A stretch of 56,756 nucleotides of DNA from an uncultured Erysipelotrichaceae bacterium (GCA_902761625.1 CACWLH010000006.1:1-56756); one strand, 5' to 3'; shown: positions 27,031 through 35,803, counted from the stretch's first letter. Translations and numbers: made by a program. The notes: generated by a model not told the origin, from the letters alone.

Positions 27031-27228
27031 TCAGGACGCGCCCCTGTATGAGGATTTGAAGAGAGTCTGCGGACGGTGAAAGCAGACATGAGGCATACAG
27101 AGAGGACATCACCTGTGAGCAGACGTATTTCCCGCGTTAAGGGATGAACAAGGGCATGGCCTTAAAACAGGCCGTGAACTAAGGTGGTACCGCGCAATGA
27201 CGTCCTTAGATTGAGGACGTTTTATTTT
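27026..27228 (+). promoter_or_regulatory. T-box riboswitch (isoleucine) controlling ileS
   Basis: T-box core AAGGTGGTACCGCG at 27181-27194. Stem I base pairs GCTGATCAGG (27026-27035) with CCTGTGAGC (27112-27120). Its apical arm CTGTATG / CATACAG carries the AGAGAG bulge and the GGTGAAA loop. The specifier triplet ATC (Ile) is at 27108-27110. Stem III is CATGGCC / GGCCGTG. The terminator ACGTCCT / AGGACGT plus T-run is at 27200-27227. Uncharged tRNA-Ile should favour antitermination into ileS. Confidence 0.92.
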
Positions 27229-27249
27229 GTGAGAAGAGAGGAAAAGGAT

Positions 27250-29973
27250 ATGGACTACAAGGAAACGCTCAGAATGCCTAAAACCGACTTCGAAATGAGA
27301 GGCAATCTGGCAAAGAAGGAACCAGGAATTCTGGAAAACTGGGAAAAGAATGATCATTATCATGAAATTATCAAGAGACACGAGGGACAGAAGACATTCA
27401 TTCTGCATGACGGACCTCCCTATGCCAACGGCAATCTCCATGCCGGCACAGCGATGAACCGTGTCATCAAGGATTTCATTGTGCGCTCGCATGCCATGGC
27501 CGGTTATTACACACCGTTCTTCCCGGGCTGGGACACACATGGTCTGCCGATCGAAAATGCCATCCAGAAGCTTGGTGTTGACCGCAAGTCCATGTCTGCG
27601 GCGGAGTTCAGACAGAAGTGCGCTGAATATGCACACAAGCAGATCGCAACCCAGATGTCCACTGAAAAGAGACTGGGCCAGATCGCTGATTATGAACATC
27701 CCTATATCACACTGAAAAAGGAATTTGAAGCCAGACAGATCCGCGCCTTTGAAAAGATGGCCCTCGACGGACTGATCTTCCAGGGACTCAAGCCGATCTA
27801 CTGGTCACCTTACAATGAAACAGCTGTTGCGGACTCCGAAATCGTTTACCGCGATGTCAAGGACGCAACCATCTATGTCGCATTCCAGGTTGCTGACGGC
27901 AAGGGCATCCTCGATGAGAGTGACTACTTTGTCATCTGGACAACAACACCGTGGACCATTCCGGCCAACCAGGCGGTATCCCTGAACCCGGATCTGGTCT
28001 ATGCGGAAGTGCAGACCGAAAAGGGCAAACTCATCTTCCTGGAATCCATGACTGAAAATCTGCTTGCGGAATTCAAGCTGGAAAACAAGGGAATTCTCAG
28101 AACCTTCAAGGGCAGAGAACTCGAAGGCATCACATACCACCATGTCGTGCTGAACAAGGAATGCCCGGTTCTGGTCGGTGACCACGTTACTGATGAAGAC
28201 GGTACCGGATGTGTCCATACAGCCGGCGGCCACGGTCTTGACGACTATTATATCTGTGCGAAATACGGCATCGCGCCGATCTGCACAGTTGATGAGAGAG
28301 GCTTCATGAATGAGGAGGCCGGTCCTGAGAACCAGGGTCTCACATTTGAGCAGTGCTCCAAGAACATCATTACCATGATGAACGAGAAGGGCCTTCTGCT
28401 TGCGGTCAAGAGTGTTGTCCACTCCTATCCGCATGATGACCGTCTGAAGATGAAGGTCATCTTCCGTGCTGCCAAGCAGTGGTTCTGCTCCATCGAAAAG
28501 GTCAGAGAGGCAGTTCTGGACCAGATTCAGAATCATGTAGAATGGCATAATGAATGGGGCCAGATCAGAATGTACAACATGATCAAGGACAGAGGCGACT
28601 GGTGCATTTCCAGACAGAGACTCTGGGGTGTTCCGATCCCCATCTTCTATTGTGAAGACGGCTCCCCGATCATGGAAAAGGAAGTCTTCGACCATGTCGC
28701 TGACCTGGTTGAACAGTTCGGTTCCAACGTCTGGTTTGAAAGAGAAGCCAAGGATCTGCTTCCGGAAGGCTATACAAATGAAAAGTCCCCGAACGGCATC
28801 TTCACCAAGGAATCCGACATCATGGATGTCTGGTTCGATTCAGGCTCCTCCTGGACCGAGCTTGAAGCACGCGGCGGAGAATATCCGTGCGATCTGTATT
28901 TCGAAGGTTCCGACCAGTACAGAGGCTGGTTCAACTCCTCAATGATCGTCGGCACAGCGGTCAAGGGCGGCTCTCCTTACAGAGAAGTTCTCTCCCATGG
29001 CTATGTATGCGACTCCAAGGGTGAAAAGATGTCCAAGTCCGTGGGCAACGTTGTCAACCCGATGGATATCATCAACACCAATGGCGCAGACGTGTTCAGA
29101 CTCTGGGCAATGAACGCCGACTACAAGCAGGACCTCAAGCTCGGTCCGGCCAATATCAAGCAGGTTTCCGACCAGTACAGAAAGATCAGAAACACCTTCC
29201 GCTTCATGCTCGGAAATATCAATCCGGCGGACTTCAATCCGGAAACGGATATGGTTGCCTATGATGATCTGACCAAGACAGACCAGTACATCCTGGTCAG
29301 ACTCAATGACGTCGTTGAGGAATACCGCAAGGATGTCATGGCCTATGATTACCTCAGCGCCAACAAGGTGCTCATGAACTTCATGGTCAATGAGCTGAGC
29401 TCCTACTACTGCGACTTCACAAAGGACATCCTTTATTGCGATGAGCCGGAAGGTCTCAGAAGACGTCAGGTGCAGAGTGTCTACTGGCAGTGCACAGACG
29501 CCCTGGTCAAGATGTGGGCTCCGTTCCTTTGCTACACAGCAGAGGAAATCTGGACACACTTCGGTTCAAAGGAAGAACCGTCCGTTCATTACACAAGTTT
29601 CCCTGAGGTCAAGGAATATGCCAACGCGGAAGAAGTGAAGAAGGACTTCGAACAGCTGCTCAAAGTCCGTGACGCGGTCAACAAGTCCATCGAGAACGCG
29701 CGTAATGACAAGCTGGTCGCTTCCGCCCAGGAGGCATGTGTCACCATCGCCTGCAGCGCAGAGGAAAAGGCGCTGCTGGAAGGAACACTGACAAACGTTC
29801 CGCAGTGGTTCATCGTTTCCAAAGCTCTCATCACAGAGGGAGAGGGCGAGCCGGTGATCACGAGAGCCGCAGGCACCAAGTGCCCGAGATGCTGGAATTA
29901 CAGCGAAACACCGGATGAGAATGATCTCTGTCCGAGATGCCATGATGTCATGGCAAAAATGATCACACGCTGA
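27250..29973 (+). CDS. ileS: Isoleucyl-tRNA synthetase
   Basis: 907 residues from ATG 27250 (RBS GAGAGGAAAAGG); the longer frame upstream runs through the T-box terminator and is rejected. Class I motifs are PYANGNLHAGTAMN (HIGH variant HAGT) and KMSKS. The editing domain includes the TTPWTIPANQA segment. The C-terminal zinc site has two CPRC-type pairs (CPRCWNYSETPDENDLCPRCH). Conserved position after divIVA. Regulated by the T-box just upstream. Confidence 0.96.
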   Translation: MDYKETLRMPKTDFEMRGNLAKKEPGILENWEKNDHYHEIIKRHEGQKTFILHDGPPYANGNLHAGTAMNRVIKDFIVRSHAMAGYYTPFFPGWDTHGLPIENAIQKLGVDRKSMSAAEFRQKCAEYAHKQIATQMSTEKRLGQIADYEHPYITLKKEFEARQIRAFEKMALDGLIFQGLKPIYWSPYNETAVADSEIVYRDVKDATIYVAFQVADGKGILDESDYFVIWTTTPWTIPANQAVSLNPDLVYAEVQTEKGKLIFLESMTENLLAEFKLENKGILRTFKGRELEGITYHHVVLNKECPVLVGDHVTDEDGTGCVHTAGGHGLDDYYICAKYGIAPICTVDERGFMNEEAGPENQGLTFEQCSKNIITMMNEKGLLLAVKSVVHSYPHDDRLKMKVIFRAAKQWFCSIEKVREAVLDQIQNHVEWHNEWGQIRMYNMIKDRGDWCISRQRLWGVPIPIFYCEDGSPIMEKEVFDHVADLVEQFGSNVWFEREAKDLLPEGYTNEKSPNGIFTKESDIMDVWFDSGSSWTELEARGGEYPCDLYFEGSDQYRGWFNSSMIVGTAVKGGSPYREVLSHGYVCDSKGEKMSKSVGNVVNPMDIINTNGADVFRLWAMNADYKQDLKLGPANIKQVSDQYRKIRNTFRFMLGNINPADFNPETDMVAYDDLTKTDQYILVRLNDVVEEYRKDVMAYDYLSANKVLMNFMVNELSSYYCDFTKDILYCDEPEGLRRRQVQSVYWQCTDALVKMWAPFLCYTAEEIWTHFGSKEEPSVHYTSFPEVKEYANAEEVKKDFEQLLKVRDAVNKSIENARNDKLVASAQEACVTIACSAEEKALLEGTLTNVPQWFIVSKALITEGEGEPVITRAAGTKCPRCWNYSETPDENDLCPRCHDVMAKMITR

Positions 29974-29986
29974 TCTTATGAAATAC

Positions 29987-30018
29987 AGCACAGTCTGAAA
30001 CAGGCTGTGCTTTTTTTT
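29987..30018 (+). terminator. Terminator after ileS
   Basis: AGCACAG-CTG / CAG-CTGTGCT stem with AAA loop and eight T. Confidence 0.9.
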
Positions 30019-30038
30019 CCGGAAGAAACTCCTATAAG

Positions 30039-30069
30039 AAAAACCATGTCAGGGCGAACCGTGACATGG
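30039..30069 (-). terminator. Terminator after metK
   Basis: On the minus strand, CCATGTCA / TGACATGG (30062-30069 and 30044-30051) with a ten-base loop, then TTTTTC. Confidence 0.85.
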
Positions 30070-30079
30070 CTTCTGAGTT

Positions 30080-31171
30080 TTACAGATTAATCTTTTTGAA
30101 CTGTTCCCAGGGCATATCCGCTTTTCCGAAATGTCCGTAGTTGACGGTTGCGGCATAGATCGGTCTTCTTAAATCCAGCTCATTGATGATGTTGGCGACG
30201 GAGAAGTTGAAATTCTTCATGACGATCGCAAGCAGTTCATCATCGCTGTATTCGGATGTGCCGAAGGACTGAACATAGACGGATACCGGCTCAGCCTTGC
30301 CGATGGCATAGGAGAGCTCGATCTGACATTTCTTTGCCAGACCGTTGGCAACCAGGTTGCGGCAGACATAGCGCGCATAATAAGCGGCGGAGCGGTCAAC
30401 CTTGGTGGGATCCTTGGAGGAGAAGCAGCCGCCTCCGATCGGGGCATAGCCGCCATAGGTGTCCACGACAATCTTTCTGCCGGTGGTGCCGGAGTCTCCC
30501 CAGCTGCCCCCGAGAATGAATGATCCGGACGGGTTGATCAGATATTTCGTGTTTTCATCGATGTACTTCGCTTCAATGACAGGTGTGATGACTTCTTTGA
30601 TCATCAGCTCGCGCAGTTCATCAATGGTGATGTCTGCGGTATGCTGGGTGGAGATGACAATGGTATCCACACTCTTGAGAACACCGTCCTCATAGCGTGC
30701 GGTCACCTGTGTCTTGCCATCCGGTCCCAGACGACTGTCGCTTCTTCTGACTTCTTCCAGTCTCTTTGCAAGCTTGTGGGCTGTTTCGATGGCATAGGGC
30801 ATGAGCTCCTCTGTCTCATCGCATGCATAGCCGAACATGATTCCCTGGTCGCCGGCGCTGATTTCATCGTGGGCAACGGCATTGTTGATTTCCGCGGACT
30901 GGCGGTTCACCTTGGTGATGACATGATATTCCTCGTTGTAGCCGATCTGCTTCATGACATCGAGCGCGATTTTCTCATAATCGATGACTGCTTTTGTGCC
31001 GGCCTCGCCATAGACGAAGATCAGATCATCCTTGATCGTGGCCTCCACGGCCATATGCGATTCGGGATCCTGCCGGATTGCCTCATCGAGAATGGAATCA
31101 GCGATCAGATCGCAGACTTTATCGGGGTGTCCGCTGGTAACGGATTCAGATGTAAAATAAATAACAGACAT
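30080..31171 (-). CDS. metK: S-adenosylmethionine synthetase
   Basis: 363 residues. Makes SAM from methionine and ATP. Motifs present: TSGHPDKVCD at the N-terminus, GDQGIMFGYACDET in the middle and GGGCFSSKDPTKVDRSAAYYAR near the C-terminus. Start ATG 31171 has AAGGAAGG about ten bases upstream. Transcription begins at a near-consensus promoter and passes a SAM-I riboswitch. Related SAM-consuming genes are the tandem SAM hydrolases at 39475-41180. Confidence 0.96.
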   Translation of the reverse strand: MSVIYFTSESVTSGHPDKVCDLIADSILDEAIRQDPESHMAVEATIKDDLIFVYGEAGTKAVIDYEKIALDVMKQIGYNEEYHVITKVNRQSAEINNAVAHDEISAGDQGIMFGYACDETEELMPYAIETAHKLAKRLEEVRRSDSRLGPDGKTQVTARYEDGVLKSVDTIVISTQHTADITIDELRELMIKEVITPVIEAKYIDENTKYLINPSGSFILGGSWGDSGTTGRKIVVDTYGGYAPIGGGCFSSKDPTKVDRSAAYYARYVCRNLVANGLAKKCQIELSYAIGKAEPVSVYVQSFGTSEYSDDELLAIVMKNFNFSVANIINELDLRRPIYAATVNYGHFGKADMPWEQFKKINL

Positions 31172-31174
31172 AAT

Positions 31175-31199
31175 AAAAGACCCTTCCTTTCCGTCTTTT
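31175..31199 (-). promoter_or_regulatory. Hairpin enclosing the metK ribosome site
   Basis: On the minus strand, AAAAGAC / GTCTTTT pairs around a loop containing GGAAAGGAAG, ending four bases before the metK start. It could act as a terminator (T-rich 3' arm) or modulate access to the Shine-Dalgarno. An upstream hairpin AAGAAAGAG / CTCTTTCTT overlaps the 3' side of P1 and could switch with it. Confidence 0.5.
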
Positions 31200-31238
31200 C
31201 AAGAGCTTAAGAAAGAGCCCGTATTTCTTTTTCTCTTT

Positions 31239-31327
31239 CTTTATCGATGTCAGCTTTACCACCTTACATGATCCGCAGGTTGGTATGAGGTCACTGAGCT
31301 GACTCTCTACCTCATTCTTGATAAAAG
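31239..31327 (-). promoter_or_regulatory. SAM-I (S-box) riboswitch lacking P4
   Basis: Read on the minus strand: P1 TTTATC / GATAAA; J1/2 AAGA; P2 ATGAGGT / ACCTCAT with an AGA/GTGA internal loop and inner GAG / CTC around AGTCAG; P3 ACCAACCT / AGGTGGT with the conserved bulged A; J3/4 AAAGCTGAC. The P2 loop GTCAG pairs with CTGAC in J3/4, as CUGG pairs with CCAG in classic S-boxes. The P3 pair differs from the usual AGC/GCU but stays complementary. P4 is missing: J3/4 runs straight into P1. Position at the transcription start of metK supports SAM sensing. Confidence 0.78.
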
Positions 31328-31335
31328 ACTTAAAT

Positions 31336-31364
31336 ATATAATCACAGACAATATGAGAAGTCAA
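31336..31364 (-). promoter_or_regulatory. metK promoter
   Basis: On the minus strand: TTGACT (31364-31359), 17-base spacer, TTATAT (31341-31336). The start point would fall at about 31329, directly at the riboswitch 5' end. Confidence 0.8.
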
Positions 31365-31432
31365 TACGGGAATTCACAATTCATCTTAAACTGTCATGCG
31401 GAAACCTTAACCGCGAAGGTGCCGCCAAACCA

Positions 31433-31441
31433 TGCTATAAT
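31433..31441 (+). promoter_or_regulatory. Extended -10 promoter of the AI-2E-family gene
   Basis: TGC-TATAAT immediately before an eight-T run; no clear -35. It faces the metK promoter divergently. Confidence 0.55.
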
Positions 31442-31463
31442 TTTTTTGAAGAAAGAAACCATT

Positions 31464-32612
31464 ATGAAATTCAATAAGATTCCGGAAGAGACAAGAGAAC
31501 ATATTTTCGCTTTTACGATTTCAGGAATTCTGATCGTTCTTTTCTATGTGCTGCTGAACAATCTGAATACTGTTTCCGGCGTGATCGGCATGATCATCAG
31601 CGCCATCTCGCCGTTTCTGATCGGTCTGCTGTTCACATTTATCATGCTGCCGTTAAGGAAGCTGGTTGAAAACAGACTGCTGGAGAATTCACAGCTTGAC
31701 CAGAAAGTAAAACGGCGGCTTTCCGTGTTTGCGGCCATGGTCACATTCATTCTCGCCATCACGGTGTTCTTCGTGATTTTGATTCCGCAGCTGGCGGATT
31801 CCATCAAGGTGTTCATGGATTCCATCGGCGGCTATATCCGTACCATCCAGGATCTGATTTCAAGCCTGAACACCTATAATCCGGGACTGGCGGAATATCT
31901 GGAAAAGCTTGTCTCGACGGCGGGAACCACGCTGAGTGAGTGGCTGGCCGGTGCCCAGGGCGGCATGAGCCGTATTCTGAATTATGGACTTGGCGTGGCG
32001 CGGAGTGTTATGAACTGCTTCATCGGCTTAATCATCGCGATGTATCTGCTGTATGATGAAGAGCGCTTCAAGAGACAGGTCAAGATGGTTCTGTTCGGCT
32101 ATCTCAATGAGAAGAAGGCTTCGGATATCCTGCATCTGTTAAGACTCATCAAGGAGACCTTCAACCGCTTTATCTTCGGCAAGTTCATCGATTCCCTGAT
32201 CATCGGCATCATCTGTTATGTGGGCTGTGCGGTATTGCGGATTCCATATGCGCCATTGATTGCCGTGGTGGTCGGCCTGACCAATATGATTCCGGTTTTC
32301 GGTCCGTTTATCGGAGCTGTGCCGAGTATTTTCATCCTGCTGATCATCAGTCCGCTCAAAGCACTGGAATTCGCCATCTTTATCCTCATACTCCAGCAGC
32401 TTGACGGCAATCTGATCGGTCCGTATATTCTCGGCGATGCGGTGGGTCTGCCCACCTTATGGGTGATGTTCTCGATCATTGTCGGCGGCGCTTTGTTCGG
32501 CATCATCGGTATGTTCATCGGTGTGCCGGTCTTCTCGGTGATCTTTGAGCTGACCAGGGAAAGGGTAGCGAACAATCTGGCTGCCAGAAGCATTGACGTG
32601 GATACCAAATGA
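31464..32612 (+). CDS. AI-2E family transporter (PerM-like permease)
   Basis: 382 residues from ATG 31464; the longer frame reads through the -10 box and is rejected. About eight membrane helices with a soluble segment near 95-160. The typical signature near the C-terminus is QQLDGNLIGPYILGDAVGLPTLWVMFSIIVGGALFGIIGMFIGVPVF. Family members include TqsA (autoinducer-2 export) and ion antiporters, so the substrate is uncertain. Weak ribosome site (GAAAGAAA). A terminator follows. Confidence 0.88.
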   Translation: MKFNKIPEETREHIFAFTISGILIVLFYVLLNNLNTVSGVIGMIISAISPFLIGLLFTFIMLPLRKLVENRLLENSQLDQKVKRRLSVFAAMVTFILAITVFFVILIPQLADSIKVFMDSIGGYIRTIQDLISSLNTYNPGLAEYLEKLVSTAGTTLSEWLAGAQGGMSRILNYGLGVARSVMNCFIGLIIAMYLLYDEERFKRQVKMVLFGYLNEKKASDILHLLRLIKETFNRFIFGKFIDSLIIGIICYVGCAVLRIPYAPLIAVVVGLTNMIPVFGPFIGAVPSIFILLIISPLKALEFAIFILILQQLDGNLIGPYILGDAVGLPTLWVMFSIIVGGALFGIIGMFIGVPVFSVIFELTRERVANNLAARSIDVDTK

Positions 32613-32639
32613 AAGGATGAGGCGGACCTCATCCTTTTT
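32612..32639 (+). terminator. Terminator after the AI-2E-family gene
   Basis: AAAGGATGAGG / CCTCATCCTTT with CGGA loop and five T. It could also help end glnN on the other strand. Confidence 0.88.
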
Positions 32640-32654
32640 GAGTATCATGATTTC

Positions 32655-34754
32655 TCAGAGGCTGAACAGCATGTCCTCATAAAGCGGGAGTTTGTAGAAT
32701 TCCCTGGAGGCGATCACTTCATATCTGTCAATGCAGGTGCGCAGCTGACTCATGAGCGGACCGACCTTGTAATAGATATCCTTGCCGGCTGCGTAGGAAT
32801 CGCTTAAGCCGGTGGCCTTGTCGTAGGCTCTGACCAGCTTCTGCAAAGCTGTATATGTCTGATCAATCAATGAGGAGAGTTCAGAAACTCTCTTTTTGAT
32901 ATAGGCGGGAGCCGCCTCACCGCTTGCGTTGAGCACATCGGCATAGAACTTCAGCTCCGCACTCATCGCCGGCAGCACCGACTTTCTGGTCATTTCCTGC
33001 ATGGTTCTGACCTCGATGCCCATGACCTTTCTGTAGCGCTCTTCCAGAATATTGCGGTTGGCAATCAGTTCGGTTCTGGAATAGATGTCCAGGGAGGTGA
33101 AGAGTTCAATGACCGCCGGATCATTGAGAATCTGCACGGATTCAATGAATGACTTCACATTGGGCAGTCCGCGTCTTGAGGCCTCCTTGACCCACTCATC
33201 GCTGTATCCGTCGCCGGAGAAGAGAACCTTCTTGTGATCGTGGATGATATTGCGGCAGATATCAAGCGCCTTTTCACGCACATCCTGGAGATACTTGATG
33301 CCTTCAAGCTCGGAAGCGATCTCGTTGAGAGCCTGTGCCATGATGGCATTGAGAACGGTATTGGGAAAGGATGCGCTCATTGAGGAACCGAGCATGCGGA
33401 ACTCGAACTTGTTGCCGGTGAAGGCCACCGGGCTGGTGCGGTTGCGGTCGGTGTTGTCGTGAGGAATATAGGATAAGCCGCTGACCGGATTGAAGTCCGG
33501 CTTCTTTTCCTTTTTCTTCTCAGCCTGGGATTCATGTCCCTGATAAAGGCTGTAAAGAATGTCTTCAATATAGCTGCCAAGATAGATGGAAATAATCGCG
33601 GGAGGAGCTTCGTTGGCACCCAGACGGTGGTCATTTCCGCTGGAGGATGCGCTCATTCTCAGCAATACCGGATAGGTGTCCACCGCTTTGATGAAGGCGC
33701 AGATGAAGACGAGGAAGCGGATGTTTTCCGCCGGTTTGTCACCTGGTGCGAAGAGGTTCTGGCCGTCATCGGTGACGATGGAATAGTTGTCATGCTTGCC
33801 GGAACCGTTGATGCCTTCAAATGGCTTTTCATGAAGCAGGCAGGCAAGGCCGTGCTTTTCGGCAGTCTTTCTGAGAATGTCCATGATGACCTGGTTCTGA
33901 TCCACCGCCACGTTGCCCATATTGTAGACAGGGGCAAGCTCGAACTGGCCGGGAGCCACTTCGTTGTGTTCGGTCTTGGCATAGATGCCAAGCTTCCAGA
34001 GCTCCTCATTGACCTCCTGCATGAAGGCGCTGACCCGCTTGGGAATGGAGCCGAAGTAATGGTCATCCAGTTCCTGCGCTTTGGGGGCGGGACAGCCGAA
34101 CAATGTGCGTCCGGTCAGTTTCAGATCCGCTCTCTGATTGAAATATTTACGGTCGATCAGGAAGTATTCCTGTTCCAGGCCGACCGAGATATCGCATGAT
34201 TTCACATCCTTATCGCCAAGCAGATTGACCACTCTTGTGGCGGCTCTGCTTAAAGCGGAGATGGATTTGAGCAAAGGCTCCTTGCGGTCAAGGGCCTCGC
34301 CGTTGTAGGAGACAAACACGGTGGGAATGCAGAGAACCTTGTCACGGATGAATACCGGAGATGTCACATCCCAGTATGTGTATCCTCTGGCTTCAAAGGT
34401 GGCACGCAATCCGCCGCTGGGGAAACTGGAAGCGTCCGGTTCACCTTTGATCAGCATCTTTCCGGAGAAGCGTGCGATCGGTTCGCCATCCGCACTCGGT
34501 TCGATGAACGAATCGTGCTTTTCGGCAGTGCCGCCGGTCATCGGCTGGAACCAGTGGGTGAAGTGGGTAACGCCTTTTTCCATAGCCCAGCGTTTCATCG
34601 CATGGGCGATCGCGTCGGCTGTCTGACGGTCCAGGGTTCCTTCGTTGGCAACGGTCCGTTTCCACGACTGGTAAATCGGCTTGGGAAGGCGGTCAGCCAT
34701 CTCTCTTTCACCGAAAACGAGGGATCCGAAATCTTCAAATGGTTTCTCGATCAT
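32655..34754 (-). CDS. glnN: Glutamine synthetase type III (GlnN)
   Basis: 699 residues, the size of GS-III (about 700), against about 450 for GS-I. Makes glutamine from glutamate, ammonium and ATP. GS-III features are visible: the long N-terminal region ending in GLRATFEARGYTYWD, the core with GQFELAP and the C-terminal helical extension. Start ATG 34754 is chosen because AAAGGAG lies eight bases upstream; ATG 34763 would overlap that site. It has its own promoter with repeated motifs upstream. Assimilates ammonium, which NrfA here can also generate. Confidence 0.95.
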   Translation of the reverse strand: MIEKPFEDFGSLVFGEREMADRLPKPIYQSWKRTVANEGTLDRQTADAIAHAMKRWAMEKGVTHFTHWFQPMTGGTAEKHDSFIEPSADGEPIARFSGKMLIKGEPDASSFPSGGLRATFEARGYTYWDVTSPVFIRDKVLCIPTVFVSYNGEALDRKEPLLKSISALSRAATRVVNLLGDKDVKSCDISVGLEQEYFLIDRKYFNQRADLKLTGRTLFGCPAPKAQELDDHYFGSIPKRVSAFMQEVNEELWKLGIYAKTEHNEVAPGQFELAPVYNMGNVAVDQNQVIMDILRKTAEKHGLACLLHEKPFEGINGSGKHDNYSIVTDDGQNLFAPGDKPAENIRFLVFICAFIKAVDTYPVLLRMSASSSGNDHRLGANEAPPAIISIYLGSYIEDILYSLYQGHESQAEKKKEKKPDFNPVSGLSYIPHDNTDRNRTSPVAFTGNKFEFRMLGSSMSASFPNTVLNAIMAQALNEIASELEGIKYLQDVREKALDICRNIIHDHKKVLFSGDGYSDEWVKEASRRGLPNVKSFIESVQILNDPAVIELFTSLDIYSRTELIANRNILEERYRKVMGIEVRTMQEMTRKSVLPAMSAELKFYADVLNASGEAAPAYIKKRVSELSSLIDQTYTALQKLVRAYDKATGLSDSYAAGKDIYYKVGPLMSQLRTCIDRYEVIASREFYKLPLYEDMLFSL

Positions 34755-34779
34755 AAGAATCATCTCCTTTTATGAGAAA

Positions 34780-34807
34780 ATTATAGACTTAATGCATGTT
34801 CGGTCAA
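34780..34807 (-). promoter_or_regulatory. glnN promoter
   Basis: On the minus strand: TTGACC (34807-34802), 16-base spacer, TATAAT (34785-34780). Confidence 0.78.
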
Positions 34808-34819
34808 TATTTTTCGCAA

Positions 34820-34895
34820 AAATCCGAAAATAATTCAGAAAATATAAAAAATTCCGGAATTTTTCTTGAGAAATCGGAAAATAAATCCGGAAAAA
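34820..34895. repeat. Three AAATCCGAAAATAA-like repeats upstream of glnN
   Basis: Copies at 34820-34833 (AAATCCGAAAATAA), 34871-34884 (AAATCGGAAAATAA) and 34883-34895 (AAATCCGGAAAAA), all within 90 bases upstream of the -35. They do not match the GlnR/TnrA consensus that I know. They may be operator sites for nitrogen control (inference). Confidence 0.4.
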
Positions 34896-34919
34896 CAAAA
34901 AAAGCGCGGATTTCGCGCT
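34896..34919 (-). terminator. Terminator after the NifU-like gene
   Basis: On the minus strand, AGCGCG-AAAT-CCGCGCT followed by TTTTTTT. Confidence 0.85.
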
Positions 34920-34928
34920 CTTTGTATC

Positions 34929-35240
34929 TCAATAGAATCCGTAAGGGGTGGATTCGAGCATCTTGACCTGTTTGACTTCCGGAATCTCATCCATCAGAAG
35001 GGCCTGGATGCCTTCATTCAAAGTGGTGTCAATGGCCATACAGCCGGCACATGCGCCAAGCATTGCAACGGTGACAACGCCGTCCTCATAATCGATCAGC
35101 TGCACATCGCCGCCGTCCGCCTGAATATACGGTCTGATTTTGTTGATCGTATGTTCAATTCTGTCAAGCAGATCATTTCTGACTGCTCTTTCCTCAGGTG
35201 TAAGCTCTTTTACTTCCTCATTTGTCTTGTTTTCGCTCAT
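34929..35240 (-). CDS. NifU C-terminal domain iron-sulfur scaffold protein
   Basis: 103 residues from ATG 35240 (GGAG nine bases upstream; ATG 35249 is too close to it). Single NifU-like/NfuA domain with IRPYIQADGGDVQLIDYEDG and the cluster-binding pair in GACAGCMA. It carries or delivers Fe-S clusters. An acidic N-terminal 20 residues precede the domain. Behind the PAP2-like gene with an 18-base gap, so probably cotranscribed. Confidence 0.92.
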   Translation of the reverse strand: MSENKTNEEVKELTPEERAVRNDLLDRIEHTINKIRPYIQADGGDVQLIDYEDGVVTVAMLGACAGCMAIDTTLNEGIQALLMDEIPEVKQVKMLESTPYGFY

Positions 35241-35258
35241 GTTGAACATCTCCTAAAT

Positions 35259-35738
35259 TTACAGAAGGTTTGTGACAGCCAGGGCGGTAAGAACGCCAAG
35301 GACAATGCCTCCGATCACTTCGCGCCACTTGTGTCCAAGCACCTGTTTCAGTTTTGTTTCGTATACCGGATCGGTAAACAGATCGGGATATCTCTCCTTG
35401 AGATCCCGGATCAATTGTTGCGTAACTTTCGCGTTTTGTCCACTATAATACCTGACATTGGCAGCGTCATAAATGACGATCACGGCCAGACCCAGAGTGA
35501 CCGCAAAGATGGAGGAACGAAACTGTTCCGTCAGGCCGACCGAGATGGCCAGGGCGGTGACCAGAGCGCTGTGCGAGCTCGGAAAGCCGCCGGAGGCACC
35601 GATCAGCTTCCAGTGCCATTCTTTGCTGCGGATATAATAGAAAAACGGTTTTACCAGCTGTGCAAGCACGGCCGCCGTCATCGCCGAGATGAAGGGCCGC
35701 ATCGAGCGCAGAACCATAAAATAATCCCATCGCGTCAT
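35259..35738 (-). CDS. Divergent PAP2 family membrane protein (YuiD-like)
   Basis: 159 residues from ATG 35738. Small membrane protein with the divergent acid phosphatase signature GGFPSSHSALVTALA near residue 50 and IYDAANVRYYSGQNA. Substrate unknown. An extended -10 (TGC-TATAAT, 35752-35745 on the minus strand) ends only six bases before this ATG, so its mRNA would be leaderless. Otherwise translation starts at the internal ATG 35717. Probably cotranscribed with the NifU-like gene. Confidence 0.82.
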   Translation of the reverse strand: MTRWDYFMVLRSMRPFISAMTAAVLAQLVKPFFYYIRSKEWHWKLIGASGGFPSSHSALVTALAISVGLTEQFRSSIFAVTLGLAVIVIYDAANVRYYSGQNAKVTQQLIRDLKERYPDLFTDPVYETKLKQVLGHKWREVIGGIVLGVLTALAVTNLL

Positions 35739-35744
35739 TCCTGA

Positions 35745-35779
35745 ATTATAGCACACTGATTTTTTTTGTGTGGTATACT
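35745..35779. promoter_or_regulatory. Divergent extended -10 promoters
   Basis: Minus strand TGC-TATAAT (35752-35745) drives the PAP2-like gene. Plus strand TGG-TATACT (35771-35779) drives the S1-domain gene. No clear -35 boxes are visible on either side. Confidence 0.55.
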
Positions 35780-35803
35780 TTCACCATGGCAGGAGAAACA
35801 GTT

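Noticed and set aside
31175..31330. SMK-box (SAM-III) as the metK leader
   Set aside because: Sequence and helices do not fit SAM-III; the SAM-I helices and pseudoknot do.
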